From positions 1,971,468 through 2,035,467 of the forward strand of contig JALGQZ010000006.1 of assembly GCA_023105745.1 (NCBI GenBank): 64,000 nt of DNA, given 5' to 3'. The notes below the pieces were generated by a model, which saw nothing but the letters and a program-made list of their open reading frames with translations, was not told where the DNA came from and did not search any database. Below are positions 11,496 through 22,881 of the stretch, piece by piece; positions within the stretch are counted from its first letter, which is position 1; each line of letters opens with the position of its first letter. The stretch is from Austropuccinia psidii. Its lineage: Eukaryota; Basidiomycota; Pucciniomycetes; Pucciniales; Sphaerophragmiaceae. Position numbers and translations under genes: made by a program.

Positions 11496-12455
11496 AAGGG
11501 CCGAAAAAGTACACTAATATTTTTAACTAGATAAAACACCTCAGTATTATGATAAAATAGAGTGATATGAGATGAAATCTTTTCAAATTTAGAATAGAGA
11601 AATTCTATGAATAGTTGGAACTAAGTGTTGTGTGGAAGTCGGATAAGACTATTTTGAGGAGAATCCTCCCTGCCTCCTCTTGAGCTCCTCCGCTTTTGTC
11701 GGAAACCACCCTGCATGGCCTACCAGCATATAATGTGATATTTCCTTGATCTGAAAGGGGACCCATCATCCATAAGTAATCATATTTGGTAACATTTCCG
11801 CCTCCCCATTGTCACATTTTGTGAATTATCCAAACTGCCAATATATGCATTGAAATTCCACAACATTGTACATCTGTAAAGGGGTATATTCATGAAGGAT
11901 TCACCCACAAAAGAGACATCACCTTTTCACGAAAGGCAAGACAATCCAAATCACATTCCAACTGATTCAAAGCCCGCCACACTCAAACCAAATACCAAGA
12001 CTTTAGCTGCACTCCAACCCCTTATGTAATAGAGTTATATAGTTATGTCTATAATAAGGTTTAAACCATGTATGATGGCGTGCCAGCGTACATGGTTTAA
12101 ATGTTAATCCCCTCAATTCAATGGTAACACTTCACTAATGGAGCCCCCTCAATGGTCAAACCCGCACTATCACAATGTGTAAATAAACTAGAATATGTAT
12201 GAGCATTGAGCAGCATGGCATTTTACCCAATTAAACGCCTAACCAATTCCGCCATCCAGATGAGACATGTTAAACTTTATCCACTGCAGCTCATGCTCCA
12301 TTACAAATGGGATAAAATCCTCAGCTGGCTCAAATCATCTCCCCCTTCATAAATAATCACTGAATTTTATTTCCAATTAATAACACACCTAAACACTTTC
12401 ACATCAACCATAGATATTTATACACAAACCAACCGTACTCCCAATTCCTGCAACA
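11496..12455. promoter_or_regulatory. Divergent intergenic region between 645-aa gene and transposase
   Basis: These 960 bp separate two divergent starts (11495 minus, 12456 plus), so both promoters should lie here. No clear TATA box or conserved site was singled out, and no gene is seen in it. Confidence 0.4.
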
Positions 12456-15400
12456 ATGACAACCTGGCCCTATTCCTCAATGCGTATATGCATGTGTCAA
12501 CACTGCTCAACTCAAACACACTCTTCCCCTGAGGGTGATAGGCAAGGAGTTGCCTTCACACCTTTCCAATATAAACAGCACATTAAAAAGCTCAAATCAA
12601 CCATTGCACCCAAATCTCTTCCAAACATCCCTACTTCTGCATCAGGATCTGGGTGCCCACAAATTCTATTGGATCAAATCTTCCCAGCTGATTATTCACG
12701 TTTGACCCAAAGCACTTTCTCAACTCCAGCGGGTCTCAATTCAACTGCACAGAAACCATATAGTGGCAGTCAAACCCTTCCCCCACAAGACCTAGGAATG
12801 ATAATATCTGCCATTCTATCATTAAGGTATAATTTACCCCGCAGGGCTTCACACATACTCAACCCCGCCCTGAACCTGCTGATCAAGTCCAGTATCTCAA
12901 GCTTAGCTGGTCCCCCCGCTCCTGCATTCCATATACCTCAAGATCTGAGTACCATATTTGAACATCTCCAATTGGAGCCAGTGATTCAAAACTATATATG
13001 TTGTCCTCAATGTTTCTCTCTTAATGGCCTTACTGAATCAGTCACAACTGACCAACCCCCTGTCAACGCCATAATGAACCAAATGATCATGATCCCCCTT
13101 GCACACAATCATTAGGCAAATTCATCTATTCATCTGAGCCCCACACCCAAAACACAACCAACATGAAGCAAAAATTTATACCAACAAAACATTTCATTTA
13201 TCAACCATTCAAAAATTGGCTTGCCAGATTTCTCCAGCGGGCTGGAATTATGGACATTCTGCATCAACATCAACAATCCCAAACTCCCGAAGATTCCCCA
13301 AAACGGGACGTCTGGGCTGGATTGGTCTGGAGACGCTTCACTGGCACTAGAAATATCCATGACCCCCCATTCATGTCCATTCCTGGTGCATTGGCCTTCT
13401 CCATATATGTGGACTGGTTTAATGCACATGGAAAGTCAACCCGGTTGGCTATCATTGGACCTATCATGCTTATTTGTCTCAATCTCCCCCCAAGTGAAAG
13501 ATTGAAGCCCGAGAATGTCTATGTTGCAGGAATCATCCCTGGTCCAAAGGAGCCAACTGCGCTTCAATTGAATTATCTATTAATGCCACTCATCAACGAG
13601 CTCAAAGAGCTATGGCAAGGTTACCATTTTGCACCCACCTCAACAGGTCCTTCAGGTTCCTTTATCCGTGTTGCCATCCTCACAGCCATTGCGGATGTGG
13701 TTGCCATGCACAAGCTTACTGGATTTATTTGCCATTCAGGAAACCACTTTTGTAATTTTTGCACCATTCACAAAGCTCAAATTGAAGAAATTGGTCCTCA
13801 ATTTCGCTACACGCGCTCATACCAAAGTCATAAATCAACCATTGCCAAATGGCTTCGGGCAACCCCACAACAAAGACAAGCAATTTTCTCTGAGTATGGA
13901 GTGCGATATTCAATTTTGGAAGACCTTCCATATTGGGATGCAACCAGAATGGTTAATCTTGACATAATGCATAATTTAATACTTGGAATTTTGAAGGATC
14001 ATGCAACTTTCAAATTGTGCATTCCAGAGGCGAAATCAAAAATTTACTTCAGGTCCCGCAGGAAATCCAATGACACCAACAGTTCAGACTCAGATTCCAA
14101 GACCTCCAACAGCTCTCTTGATAAAATCACATTGAGAGAGGCCCGCTCCCTGAGAAGAGGCGCAGCAAAAATAATAAATGAGCCACTCCCCAGTACTTCC
14201 ACCCAAAAAAACTACTTCCCAATGCCCACCCCTAACACAGAACATCCATCTAGTGGTTCTGCGGAGATTCCTTCATTTGATGCCAATTACATCCCCACTT
14301 CTGAAATACCCTCTGAATTGGATATCACTGCACTGAGTGATCACCAGATCAAGGGTGAGGCTCTTGAGCATCTCCGACAAATCATATCTGAGACCATAAT
14401 TCCCTCATCATGGACAAGAGTTCCCTGCAAAATGGGTTCCCCCTCTCATGGTAGCTTAAAAGCCGCTGAATAGGCTCTCTTATATAAGGTCTATATTCCA
14501 TTTCTAATGCTCAGTCAACAGATGTCATTAGATGCACACCAATCTGCCAACACTCAAAGAAAAATGGGTCAGTCAGAAGAACTTGCAAATGAACTATCCA
14601 AGCATACATTCCATTTGATTAGTGCTATCAACATTGCCACAAGCTGGACTGTTTCAATAGATGATGCGACTGCATTTTCTGAACATTGGAAAAAATTCCA
14701 CCTTTCCAATCAACACCTGTTCCCAAAACAGAAAATTAAACCAAATCATCATTTTGCTGATCATATTCCCGAACTCTTCCAACGTTGGGGCCCAGCACAA
14801 GCCTCAGCCACATGGGGTTATGAGCGCTTGATTGGAGTATTTGCAAAGATGCCAACAAATAACAAGATATGTACGTCAATTAATAAGATCAATATATTCA
14901 CATTGATTAAACACCTGAACTGAATAAGACTAACTTTTTGCAACTCTGAATAGATGATATCGATAAAAGCTTACTTCAACATATCTGTCGATGTTCCAAC
15001 CTTTCCATTCTCCTGAAATCCCCATCTGTGCCATGTGAAATAAAACAGCTTTTCGAATCACAGCCACCTGCCGTGTTCAATCATCATAAATATAACAAGC
15101 CATCCCGCCATGACCAACAAAATTATGATTGCCTGGTTGAGTACTTACAGACTTTTCATGCAACAAGGGAAATAGTTGATTGGATCAGCTTAGACACTAC
15201 CGTGCAATCCACAAGTCCTCCCACTTCAAGGATTGTCTCACCTTGGTATTTTCCAGTTTCAAACATTAATATTGGTAACAATATATTTTAAACTGAATCC
15301 AAAAATATCAGCAACAGTGTGATATGTTTTCTGAGGGGCAACTCACGACAATTTGGTATTATTGATAGCATTTTTAAAGTCTCTGAGCCATCTAGCATAC

Positions 15401-15615
15401 TTAAAAATAACTTTCTGATTTTAAAAACTTTGAAGATTGATGTGAATTTCCTACCAGATTGGCCATATCTCAATATTTATAAAGCTGTTGGTTTTGATGA
15501 TGGACACTTGATTATATCAGAAGAAGAAATAGAAGGTAACTGTGGATTGTATGATAACAAAGCTCTGTCATGTGGACTGCTTGTAATGATAAAGCCGTTA
15601 TTTCATGATATTTAG
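12456..15615 (+). pseudogene. tnp2 / CACTA-type (Plavaka-like) transposase, decayed
   Basis: The N-terminus (12456 on) has clustered cysteines (CMCQHC) and a pair CCPQC near 13005 followed by a further Cys/His stretch. The core contains FSIYVDWFNAHG, IPGPKEP, a Cys/His pair in HSGNHFCNFCTIHK, and DIMHNLILGILKDH, which are typical of the tnp2 family of En/Spm-like transposases. The reading changes frame near 13060 in a run of C (probable indel). TAG at 14471-14473 interrupts the core, and the same frame continues; it is one transition from Trp. An intron at 14871-14953 has donor GTACGT, branch GACTAAC and acceptor GAATAG. The C-terminal part lies at 14954-15615 with one TAA at 15289-15291. It is a cut-and-paste transposase with an RNase H-like fold by family, not functional in this copy. 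Terminal inverted repeats were not found by eye. Confidence 0.82.
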
Positions 15616-15884
15616 TCTACAAAAATGCAAATCTCTCAGATTCATTAGCAATTTTGCTAGTGAAATAATTGCCTCAAAATTTAGTGACAGAGACATGCCA
15701 TTGTAACAAGCAAAGCCCATTATTTCACATTGCCACAAAGAACTTACTATTTTGACATTGGGTACAGTGTGAATAAGCCAAGTCCAATGATCAAATGACC
15801 CACACACTCACCTTTCACAGCATCCAAAATTTCTAACTGCGCCATCATCATCTTGGAAGCGGAATCGGCTTTTGCGTACCCACA
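15616..15884. other. 3' flank of the transposase, no gene seen
   Basis: AT-rich sequence follows the transposase and changes abruptly into the GC-rich minisatellite at 15885. No domain-bearing frame was seen. Confidence 0.35.
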
Positions 15885-16035
15885 CCCGCATGTGCACCCG
15901 CACGCGCCAATGCACACGCCCACGCACCCGCACACGCCAATGCACACGCAAACCCACCCGCACACACCAATGCACACGCACACCCACCCGCACACGCCAA
16001 TGCACCCGCCCCCGCGCATGCACACGCACACTTCA
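15885..16035. repeat. CACACGCCAATGCAC minisatellite
   Basis: About five copies of a unit close to 30 bp built from CACCCGCACACGCCAATGCAC, with variants. It shares the word CACACGCCAAT with the 40-bp minisatellite at 1226-1850. Open frames on both strands here encode His/Thr/Pro or Cys/Gly/Val repeats and are by-products. Confidence 0.85.
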
Positions 16036-16224
16036 TGGATGACCTGGTGAAGTCAAACCCCCCGCCTACATCAAGACTGGCTGAAGGACATCTTTGATGT
16101 GTGTTTGTGCAAACAGGTGGGTCTGGTGTAATTTTTACCAATCATCGGACGGTTGTGGGATGATCAGGTGGTGAGGAATCTGAGTTGAAGGCACAGGGGA
16201 ACCAATATTATTGGATGTCACAGG

Positions 16225-16330
16225 ATTTGGTGTAAGACCAGAGTGTGACGTGTGCTCGACGTTCGCTTGATTTTTGCTTGACGTGAGCTCGACTTTTATC
16301 CTGCTTGACGTTTGCTTGACGTGAAGTCAA
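16225..16330. repeat. Degenerate CTTGACGT repeats
   Basis: The words GCTTGACGT, GCTCGACGT and close variants occur about seven times in roughly 100 bp, ending at or just before the point where family-C sequence begins. They could be clustered protein-binding sites or the subterminal part of a DNA transposon. Confidence 0.6.
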
Positions 16331-16374
16331 TCGCCGACAATTGACACGAGATTTGCCCTGGTGCAAGTAAGTGG

Positions 16375-17937
16375 TTTGTCTTTTTCTGAGTTAAAAATGG
16401 CACTTTCAAAAGCATTTTCCATTTTAAACCTGCAAGAATTATTGGCCCATTTGGTAATCACTTCAGATTTCCACCAAGACCAGTCATGTTTACCATGATC
16501 AATCCTTATTTTATAATACCATTTCTTTGCAGTCCTGGTAAATAAACAGTGTAATTTTCCCACTATGATTTCATCAGGTATATTGAAGTCTTCTTGCAAC
16601 ATATCAATAGTCCTGATGAATTCAATATGGTTGTATTCTCCTTCACCAGAGAATGTTGGCCATTCTTCTATTTTTGGAATATCCCTTGTAGAGTAGGCAT
16701 TTTCTCCTAAGAATGGGGTGAGACTTTCTTTAACAGAAAGTTTCTCTTCAGTTAAAGGTGTAGAATGTCTTGGCATATGTGGTTCATGATTCTTATGAAT
16801 TTGTTCCACACTTGCAATTATTTCATTCTTCAACTTCTGCCTTTCACTGTCACTTTTTGCTAAGTGTATGGCAAATTGATTGGTATTCTCAACTATTTTT
16901 AAGACTTTGTCTTGCAAAATCTTAAGTTGATCATTCATTGTAAAAATGGAAAGATCTTCCATCTCTTCATGCTGAACTTGGCACATGTTTTCAATTCTTA
17001 TGCAAGAATTGGTAATTGAGTCAAGTTTGTCATGTGTCACTTGGTGCAATTCAGTGTATGTTTTGTCATTTTTCTTTAATTCAACTATATCTGATGCAAT
17101 TTGAGTTAACTTTCTATCAAGTTTACCAATTTCCACATTAATACTAGTCTGTACACCAATTCTTTGTGTGGAAAGTTTCTGTTCATCCTTTCCTGCTCCT
17201 TGGCTGTGAACTACATTAGAGTTCTGGCCATATTGAAGACACTGTCCACGGCTGAAGGCTCCAATTCGGGGATCCTGTACCCCTGTGGGTAAGGTCTGTG
17301 CCAATTGGCTTTGCCTTTGCCCTTTCCTTGATGGTTCTTGGGACCTTTCTGCTTCTTCTGAGGTCCCTCGGGCTTGTCTTTGGACACTTCTGGAGCTGGT
17401 TTGGAGCTGGTAGACGCCACTGGTGCCTCTGTCTCCAAAGCTGGAGTCATTTCCAACTCTTTCTTCTGGTCTATAGATAAAAGACTTTGGTTCTTCAACC
17501 AATTCTTTATCTTTTTGACCTTGTCTTTGCAAGACAGGGGGCTCCATCCTCCTAAGAGTTCTATGGTCTTCTCCTGACCCAGAAAGCTCTTGATGTGTAA
17601 GTAGGAGTTCATGGCCCCCTGCCAAAGGCTTGGGCATATTTCCCATTCCTCTTCCTTGGCTGCTCTGAACCAATTTTTGTACTGGCATTGATATATTTCT
17701 ATTGCTGCCACTTGAAAATGGTTCAGCCCTGGAAATAATATCATGAATTAGTTCAGGCTCAGAATTCACATCAAAATCTGTTGGTACAGACCTGGGGGAA
17801 TGGGGGGCAACTCTGGCATCCTCCAGATGTGTCTTTCTTGTGGAAGATTTGGCACTTCTGGATTTGGTCTTGCCTCTTCCTTTTCCACATCCATCTGGTT
17901 GGACTGAATAGTTGCTTCCATTTCTGGTATGCACCAT
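16375..17937 (-). pseudogene. Family-C gag, truncated
   Basis: The start is ATG at 17937 (MVHTRNG...). Residues 1 to about 240 read as a Ser/Gln/Gly/Arg-rich low-complexity stretch that overlaps a +1 frame. From about residue 265 a coiled coil follows (DIVELKKN, SDSERQKLKNE), then the capsid-like part with FSGEGEYNHIEFIRTIDML, LFTRTAKKWYYK and WSWWKSEVITKWAN. The C2 copy continues to a zinc knuckle and protease, whereas this copy leaves homology at about 16375 and ends by chance at 16327. The frame is otherwise open. Gag would assemble the particle that packages the element RNA. Confidence 0.8.
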
Positions 17938-18147
17938 TTTCACGTCAATTTAAAGATAAAAAGTGAAAATATAAGATAAAATACACACCTTTTGGTGGTA
18001 ATCTAGCCTTTTCTGAGTTAAATAAGGTGCCTCTTTCAGCAATTTGCACCTCAATACTTTCTTCAGATTCTGCTTCTGAAGATTCTTGACTAGTGATATA
18101 TCTTTTACTGAGTCTGTTGCCAGCTGCACAGTATTTGATTAAAGACA
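17211..18147 (-). CDS. Predicted spliced accessory ORF overlapping gag (C1)
   Basis: The model is exon 18147-17989 (after acceptor TTTTCTAG), intron 17988-17924 (GTGTGT...ACCAG, 65 nt, spanning the gag ATG), exon 17923-17792, intron 17791-17729 (GTCTGT...TTTCCAG, 63 nt, with CTAAT as branch site) and exon 17728-17211. Read this way the product is open and lies in +1 relative to gag. The second intron removes the only two in-frame stops, a TGA and a TAA. Conserved with element B are ERHIWRMPELPPIP, QYKNWF, NSYL, a Lys/Gly-rich basic stretch, YPQGYRIP and VFNMARTLM. A TAG after VFNMARTLM cuts it about 18 residues earlier than the C2 copy. No ATG lies in the first exon, whose frame enters at codon position 2, so a further leader exon is implied. 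The function is unknown; the basic stretch could bind nucleic acid. Confidence 0.55.
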
Positions 18148-18640
18148 CTAGAAAAGATTTATAAAAGAGGAAAAATTATTTTTTATACTTTTTTTAAAAT
18201 ATTTAAAGATTTTTTATAAGTTTTATATTTCTTAATATTAAAAAAATTATTCTTTTTAAAGAAAAAAAATTAAAATTTAACATTTTGAATGAAAATTAAT
18301 TCAGAGTAACTCAAAGAATAATTTTATAAGTTTTTGGATGTGAAAAAGCCACGTGTAAAAACAGTATAAAATTAAACCAAATTCCTCAATGAAAAAGATT
18401 TCCAAAACAATTTCAAAAATAAGAATTATTCTAACTTTAAAATGAAAGAAAAAAAATTATTAAATTAATATATTTTAGAGCTTAAAAATATATTAATTAA
18501 GGGTACAAGGTTCAAAAAAACACGGCCAGGCCCCCATATGTAAGATGTGGTAGGTATGGTGGTTTTTTAGAACACAAGAATGAAGTCTAGAATATGATTA
18601 AAGCCAATTCTATGGATAAAATCACGGCCAGGCCCCCAAA
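18148..18640 (-). other. C1 leader with two primer-site-like copies
   Basis: AT-rich leader between LTR and gag. On the minus strand, the LTR end (ATCTTACA) is followed by TT and then TGGGGGCCTGGCCGTG. A second ATCTTACA plus ATGGGGGCCTGGCCGTG lies about 100 bp further in (18521-18547). Element B shares AATCATATTCTAGAC in its leader. Confidence 0.7.
18621..18638 (-). promoter_or_regulatory. Primer-binding site of C1
   Basis: TGGGGGCCTGGCCGTGAT begins two bases after the LTR end. Its complement ends in CCCCA with C as the presumed discriminator base and has C at the invariant position 61 of a tRNA, as expected for a eukaryotic tRNA-Pro 3' end. The tRNA assignment is inferred. Confidence 0.6.
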
Positions 18641-20563
18641 TGTAAGATGTGACTATGAAACTGATGATAATATTACTATTGATCAACAGTACTATGTCTG
18701 TTCTTATGAAATATAATAATAAAAAATTATTATAACCCCAATTAAATAATTATAAAATTATTTCTTTCACGTGTTATACACTACTAGTGATTATAACAGT
18801 GAGCAGTAATTGTCTACAAGAATCAATTACAAGAAGAATTTAATAATAAAGACTTCTTTTATTAAAATAATAAAATTATTTTAATATATAATTATCTTTT
18901 ACAAGAATAATTATAAAGATAGTTCTTGAAGAAAACTATTACTGGAGAAAAACTTTAAGAATTAAAGATAAATGACTCACTAATACTCCAAAGAACTTAT
19001 TGATAGATAAAAGTAGAGAAATTTGATGTGGAATTGTGGATTTAAGAGATCAAAAGGATTTATAACAGTATTACAACAATATATAGTTGGATTCTATGAT
19101 GTCACGTCTTCCTGATTGATTCTGAAAGATTTAAAACACTTAAGAATAGCTTGTAACTAATACTTACTTGTTGGTAATAATGATTTAATAAATTGATAAG
19201 ATGATGATATGGAAAAAACAGCAAGAAGAGGCTTCTTTTAAGTCAACAACAGCTCACAGAGGCATTCCATGGAGCAAACTGAAAAAACAGTGAGTGAGAA
19301 AACAATAAACCTTTTTGGATTAATGATTGCATCATCTGTTATGACGTAAGATTATCATAATTACTTAATTGATGCTTTTACGTGACTACCAACCTCAATA
19401 TGGTTAAGAATAAAAGGAGTAACATCTGTAAATCTTCTTTTATTCCAAAATAATCATTGATTTCTCAAAGTTATCAATGTTATTGCCAATTTCATCACAG
19501 GTTTTAATTACTGTGAATTTTTGAAGATTCAGCGTTTCACGTAGAATGGTCAAAAATGGACTATAAGTAAACCTTTTAATTTTACTAGTAAAACTGTAAT
19601 TCTTTTTGATTTTACCATAGATAATACAGTTCTCTATTGGTCCTGAAAGTTTCATAAAGATTCATTAAGAATTGTATTTTTGATGAATTTTTGAAGTTTT
19701 TACCTCATTTCTACGTAGAATTGCAAATAGCAGTATTTAGCTGGTTGCTATGAGGTAAATCAATGAATATGGGTCCCAAAAGGGTTTTAATTACTCTTTT
19801 AGGGTCTAGTCATGGAAATTAATCAAGAATTGACGTGGTTACAGGAGTCTAAGTAGCTCATTACCTCCTTGGCACGTCAAAATAGCAGGTTATTTGCTAT
19901 TTTCTTATGATTACAGTAGGTGTAACTTGGTAACCAAGTTCCCAAAGAGTTTTGGTTTACCAATTGGGCCAAGATGAGCCATGGATCCATGCTCTGGAGC
20001 TATCCACGCCTCTGACGCCTCAGAAGTTGGGTACCCTGGCTCTCTTTGATGTCTTTTGTCCCCCTTGCTTATTTTTCACGTAAAAATAGAAATTTAAGCT
20101 TCAAGTGAGATATCCACTATGGGTGTACCAAAAGTCCATATAAGAATACCATGATATTAAGTGCTCAAAAAATGCATAACACTATTCTTAGTGTATATGT
20201 AACATGGGATTTCTCACTTTCCCATTATTTTGACTTAAAATCAAGAAAAACAAAAATTTTCACGGATCTTTTATGTGGTATTAATGATGTGGTATTGAAG
20301 TATTTTCCATTTTACCACCTCAAATACTTAAATTGAGCTTATTCACTCTATGGGGCTACCCTAGGTGAAATTTTGTGTAGAATCCAAATCTGGTCTTAAA
20401 TCCATGGATTTACTTACTCATTAAAAGGTTATTCATCTTTTCTGAAATTGAAAATGATGAATTTTGGATATATGCATGACTTATGAGTTATGCATAATTC
20501 AAAATTTCTTTTTAAGATAATTGTGGCCTATTTGGGTATGTAAAATATACCTCAAGGCTCACA
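18641..20563 (-). repeat. Family-C 5' LTR, 1923 bp
   Basis: On the plus strand it reads TGTAAGATGTG...CAAGGCTCACA, which gives TG...CA ends and the same terminal words as families A and B. It is followed inward by the primer-binding site. It holds no gene; short open frames inside have no supporting features. Confidence 0.78.
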
Positions 20564-22867
20564 GGAACTGATTCACCTCTTGCTAGTTGCTTGAGTATTT
20601 CTTTATAGTCTTTTTCTTGCCATACTTCTTTTTGAATCTTGTCCACTAAATCTGAGAAAATTTCCACTTTGATTGAGAAGAATCTTTACTCTTGAATTCC
20701 ATCTTGTTTAAGTACTTGATGAAAATTTTGAGGGTTCTTGCTGATGAAGTCCACCCTCCTCTCTGGGTACACGTCGTCCCGACGTGACATGGCATCTGAT
20801 AAAGTGGCCAGCCTTCCTGGGCGGTAAGTGATAGTGAAATGAAATTCTGAGAGAAATTCAGCCCAACAGGCCTGACAACAAGTAAGAACTTTGGAAGACA
20901 TGAAATACTGCAAGGAAGAGTGGTCTGTCAAGACCTCAAAAGGATTGGAAAGAGAAAGAAGAAATGCTCTCCAATTCTTGAGAGCCCAAACTATGCCAAG
21001 GAGTTCCTTGTCATTAATTTCATAGTTGAGTTCAGCTGGTAAGAGCTTGCGACTATCAAATGCAATGGGATTCTTTCCTGAGTCATTCACCTGACTCAGT
21101 ACAGCGCCCAATGCATAATCAGAAGCATCAGTCTCTACAATAGTAGGTAGAGATGGATTGAAATGGGATAAGATAGGAGTGGAGGTGAAAGCTTCTTTTA
21201 GTGCTTGAAACTGACTAAGAGCTTCCTCATTGAAGATGAAAGGAGAATCTTTTTTGAGAAGGGAAGTGAGAGAAGTGATTTTTTTGGAATAATTTTTAAT
21301 GAAAAGACGATAAAAATTGGCAAAGCCAAGAAAAGATTGAAGGGCCTTGATGTTTTTGGGTTGAGGCCAATTGAGGATTTGCTGAACTTATGAAGAATCC
21401 ATCTTGAGGCCATCACTTGAAACAACATAGCCAAAGTATTCCACACTTGAGGCATGGAATACACACTTGGAGGCTTTGGCAAACAGATTATTGTCCCTCA
21501 GTTTTTGGAGGACAGAGGCCACATGTTTGACATATTCCTCCTCAGAACTGCAAAAGACCATAATATCATCTACATAAACCACAACAAACACATCCAAAAA
21601 ATCTGCAAAGATATCATTTACTAGATTTTGGAAAGAATCAGGAGCATTGGTCAAACCAAATTGTATGACCAAATACTCATGACTGCCATATTTGGTTCTA
21701 AAGGCAGTTAAGTGCTCATCCCCCTCTTTGATTCTCAGAAGGTTATATGCACCACGCAAATCTATCTTGGAGAAGATAGTGGAACCGTTGAATACGGTAA
21801 GGGTATCTGTTCTTCCTAGTGACAGAATTGAGTTTGCGGTAGTCAACACACAAATGAAGACCTCCATCCTTTTTCTTGACAAAAAGGACAGGTGCTCCTG
21901 TTGAAGAGGAGCTTGGTCTAATGAAACCTTTCTCTACATTCTCTGAAATGTAGGCCCGCAGTGTTTCTGACTCTTGATTTGATAATGAGTAGATAACACC
22001 AATTGGAGGTAGAAGACCCTCCAATTTGATATGGTGATCACAGGCGCGGTGTGGAGGAAGTTTCTCAGCTTTCACCTTGGAAAATACATCCAAATATTTG
22101 TGATAAGCAGGAGGGACTACCTTCAACACAGTTTCAATTTCTTCTGGCTCTTCCTCCTCATCCCACTGCTCTTCCAGGGATGCATGAAAAGATAAGGGAG
22201 GAAGGTCCATATCCCCTTGAAAGAGATGAAGTTAAGATATGCAAACATCTTCTCCAAAATCCTTTATCTCTTTGAAGACTTCATCTCTTAATGGAAGTAA
22301 TGACTGAGAGGGAATGATGGAAGGGGTATGGACAGAAGAAGGAAGGGAAGGTGTCTTAAGTTCACCAACCAGAGCAACACTGTTTCCAGAAGTGGCTAAT
22401 TCATTACTAGTAGAAGGAATAATACCACTAGAATCCTTATGACTAGAATCATAGGTGATCAATCCATTTTTCCAATCAATAATGGGATTAAAATGGTAAA
22501 GGAAATCATATCCCAATATCAGGTCTTCTACCTTGGGTGAATCTATGATAAAGAAGTCCCATTCAAAGCTTGGAAAGGAAGGCAAGACAACTACCCACTT
22601 GGTATAATGGGTGATGAACAAGGCAGGGGGTTCATTAGAATCCAAAATGAAAAGAGGAATCTTTTCAGGGAGCTCTGACAGAGTCAATGAGTACTTGAGA
22701 ACAAAATTCTTTGCAATAAAAGAGTTTGTAGCACCAGAATCAATGAGAATACTATAAAAAATATCAGAGACAGAGGAGAAAATAAGAAACTTTACAGATT
22801 TCTTGACACTAGTATTCAGAGTGCACAATTGTGCTCTTGAAGGAAATAAGTGAGAACCATTGAACAC
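20564..22867 (-). pseudogene. Family-E protease-reverse transcriptase-RNase H, decayed
   Basis: The frame opens near 22867. It contains an aspartic protease (DSGATNSF, 22740-22720), the N-terminal RT block ([33 protein letters not shown]) and, after a frame change near 21797, [22 protein letters not shown] and the catalytic VVYVDD (about 21585). The frame change looks like a small deletion between two CTTACC-like words, because residues expected between RYP and TVFNGS are missing. TAA at 21388-21390 and TAA at 20686-20688 break it further. RNase H follows (ETDASDYALGAVLSQ, NDKELLGIVWAL, DHSSLQYF), and the start of the integrase linker is read up to 20564, where C1 begins. It would copy and integrate the element if intact. 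Confidence 0.87.
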
Positions 22868-22881
22868 ATCATGATTCCCAC

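Larger units (their letters stand above)
16375..20563 (-). mobile_element. Family-C Ty3-type retrotransposon C1, truncated
   Basis: This minus-strand element runs from its 5' LTR (20563-18641) through a primer-binding site, a leader and gag, and breaks off at about 16375 within the capsid region. No pol or 3' LTR is present. The right end CTCACA at 20563 abuts the integrase region of E, so C1 inserted in E. The left flank lost any matching duplication. Confidence 0.78.

Noticed and set aside
15747..16141. Cys/Gly/Val-rich and His/Thr/Pro-rich frames
   Set aside because: They are by-products of the CACACGCC minisatellite.
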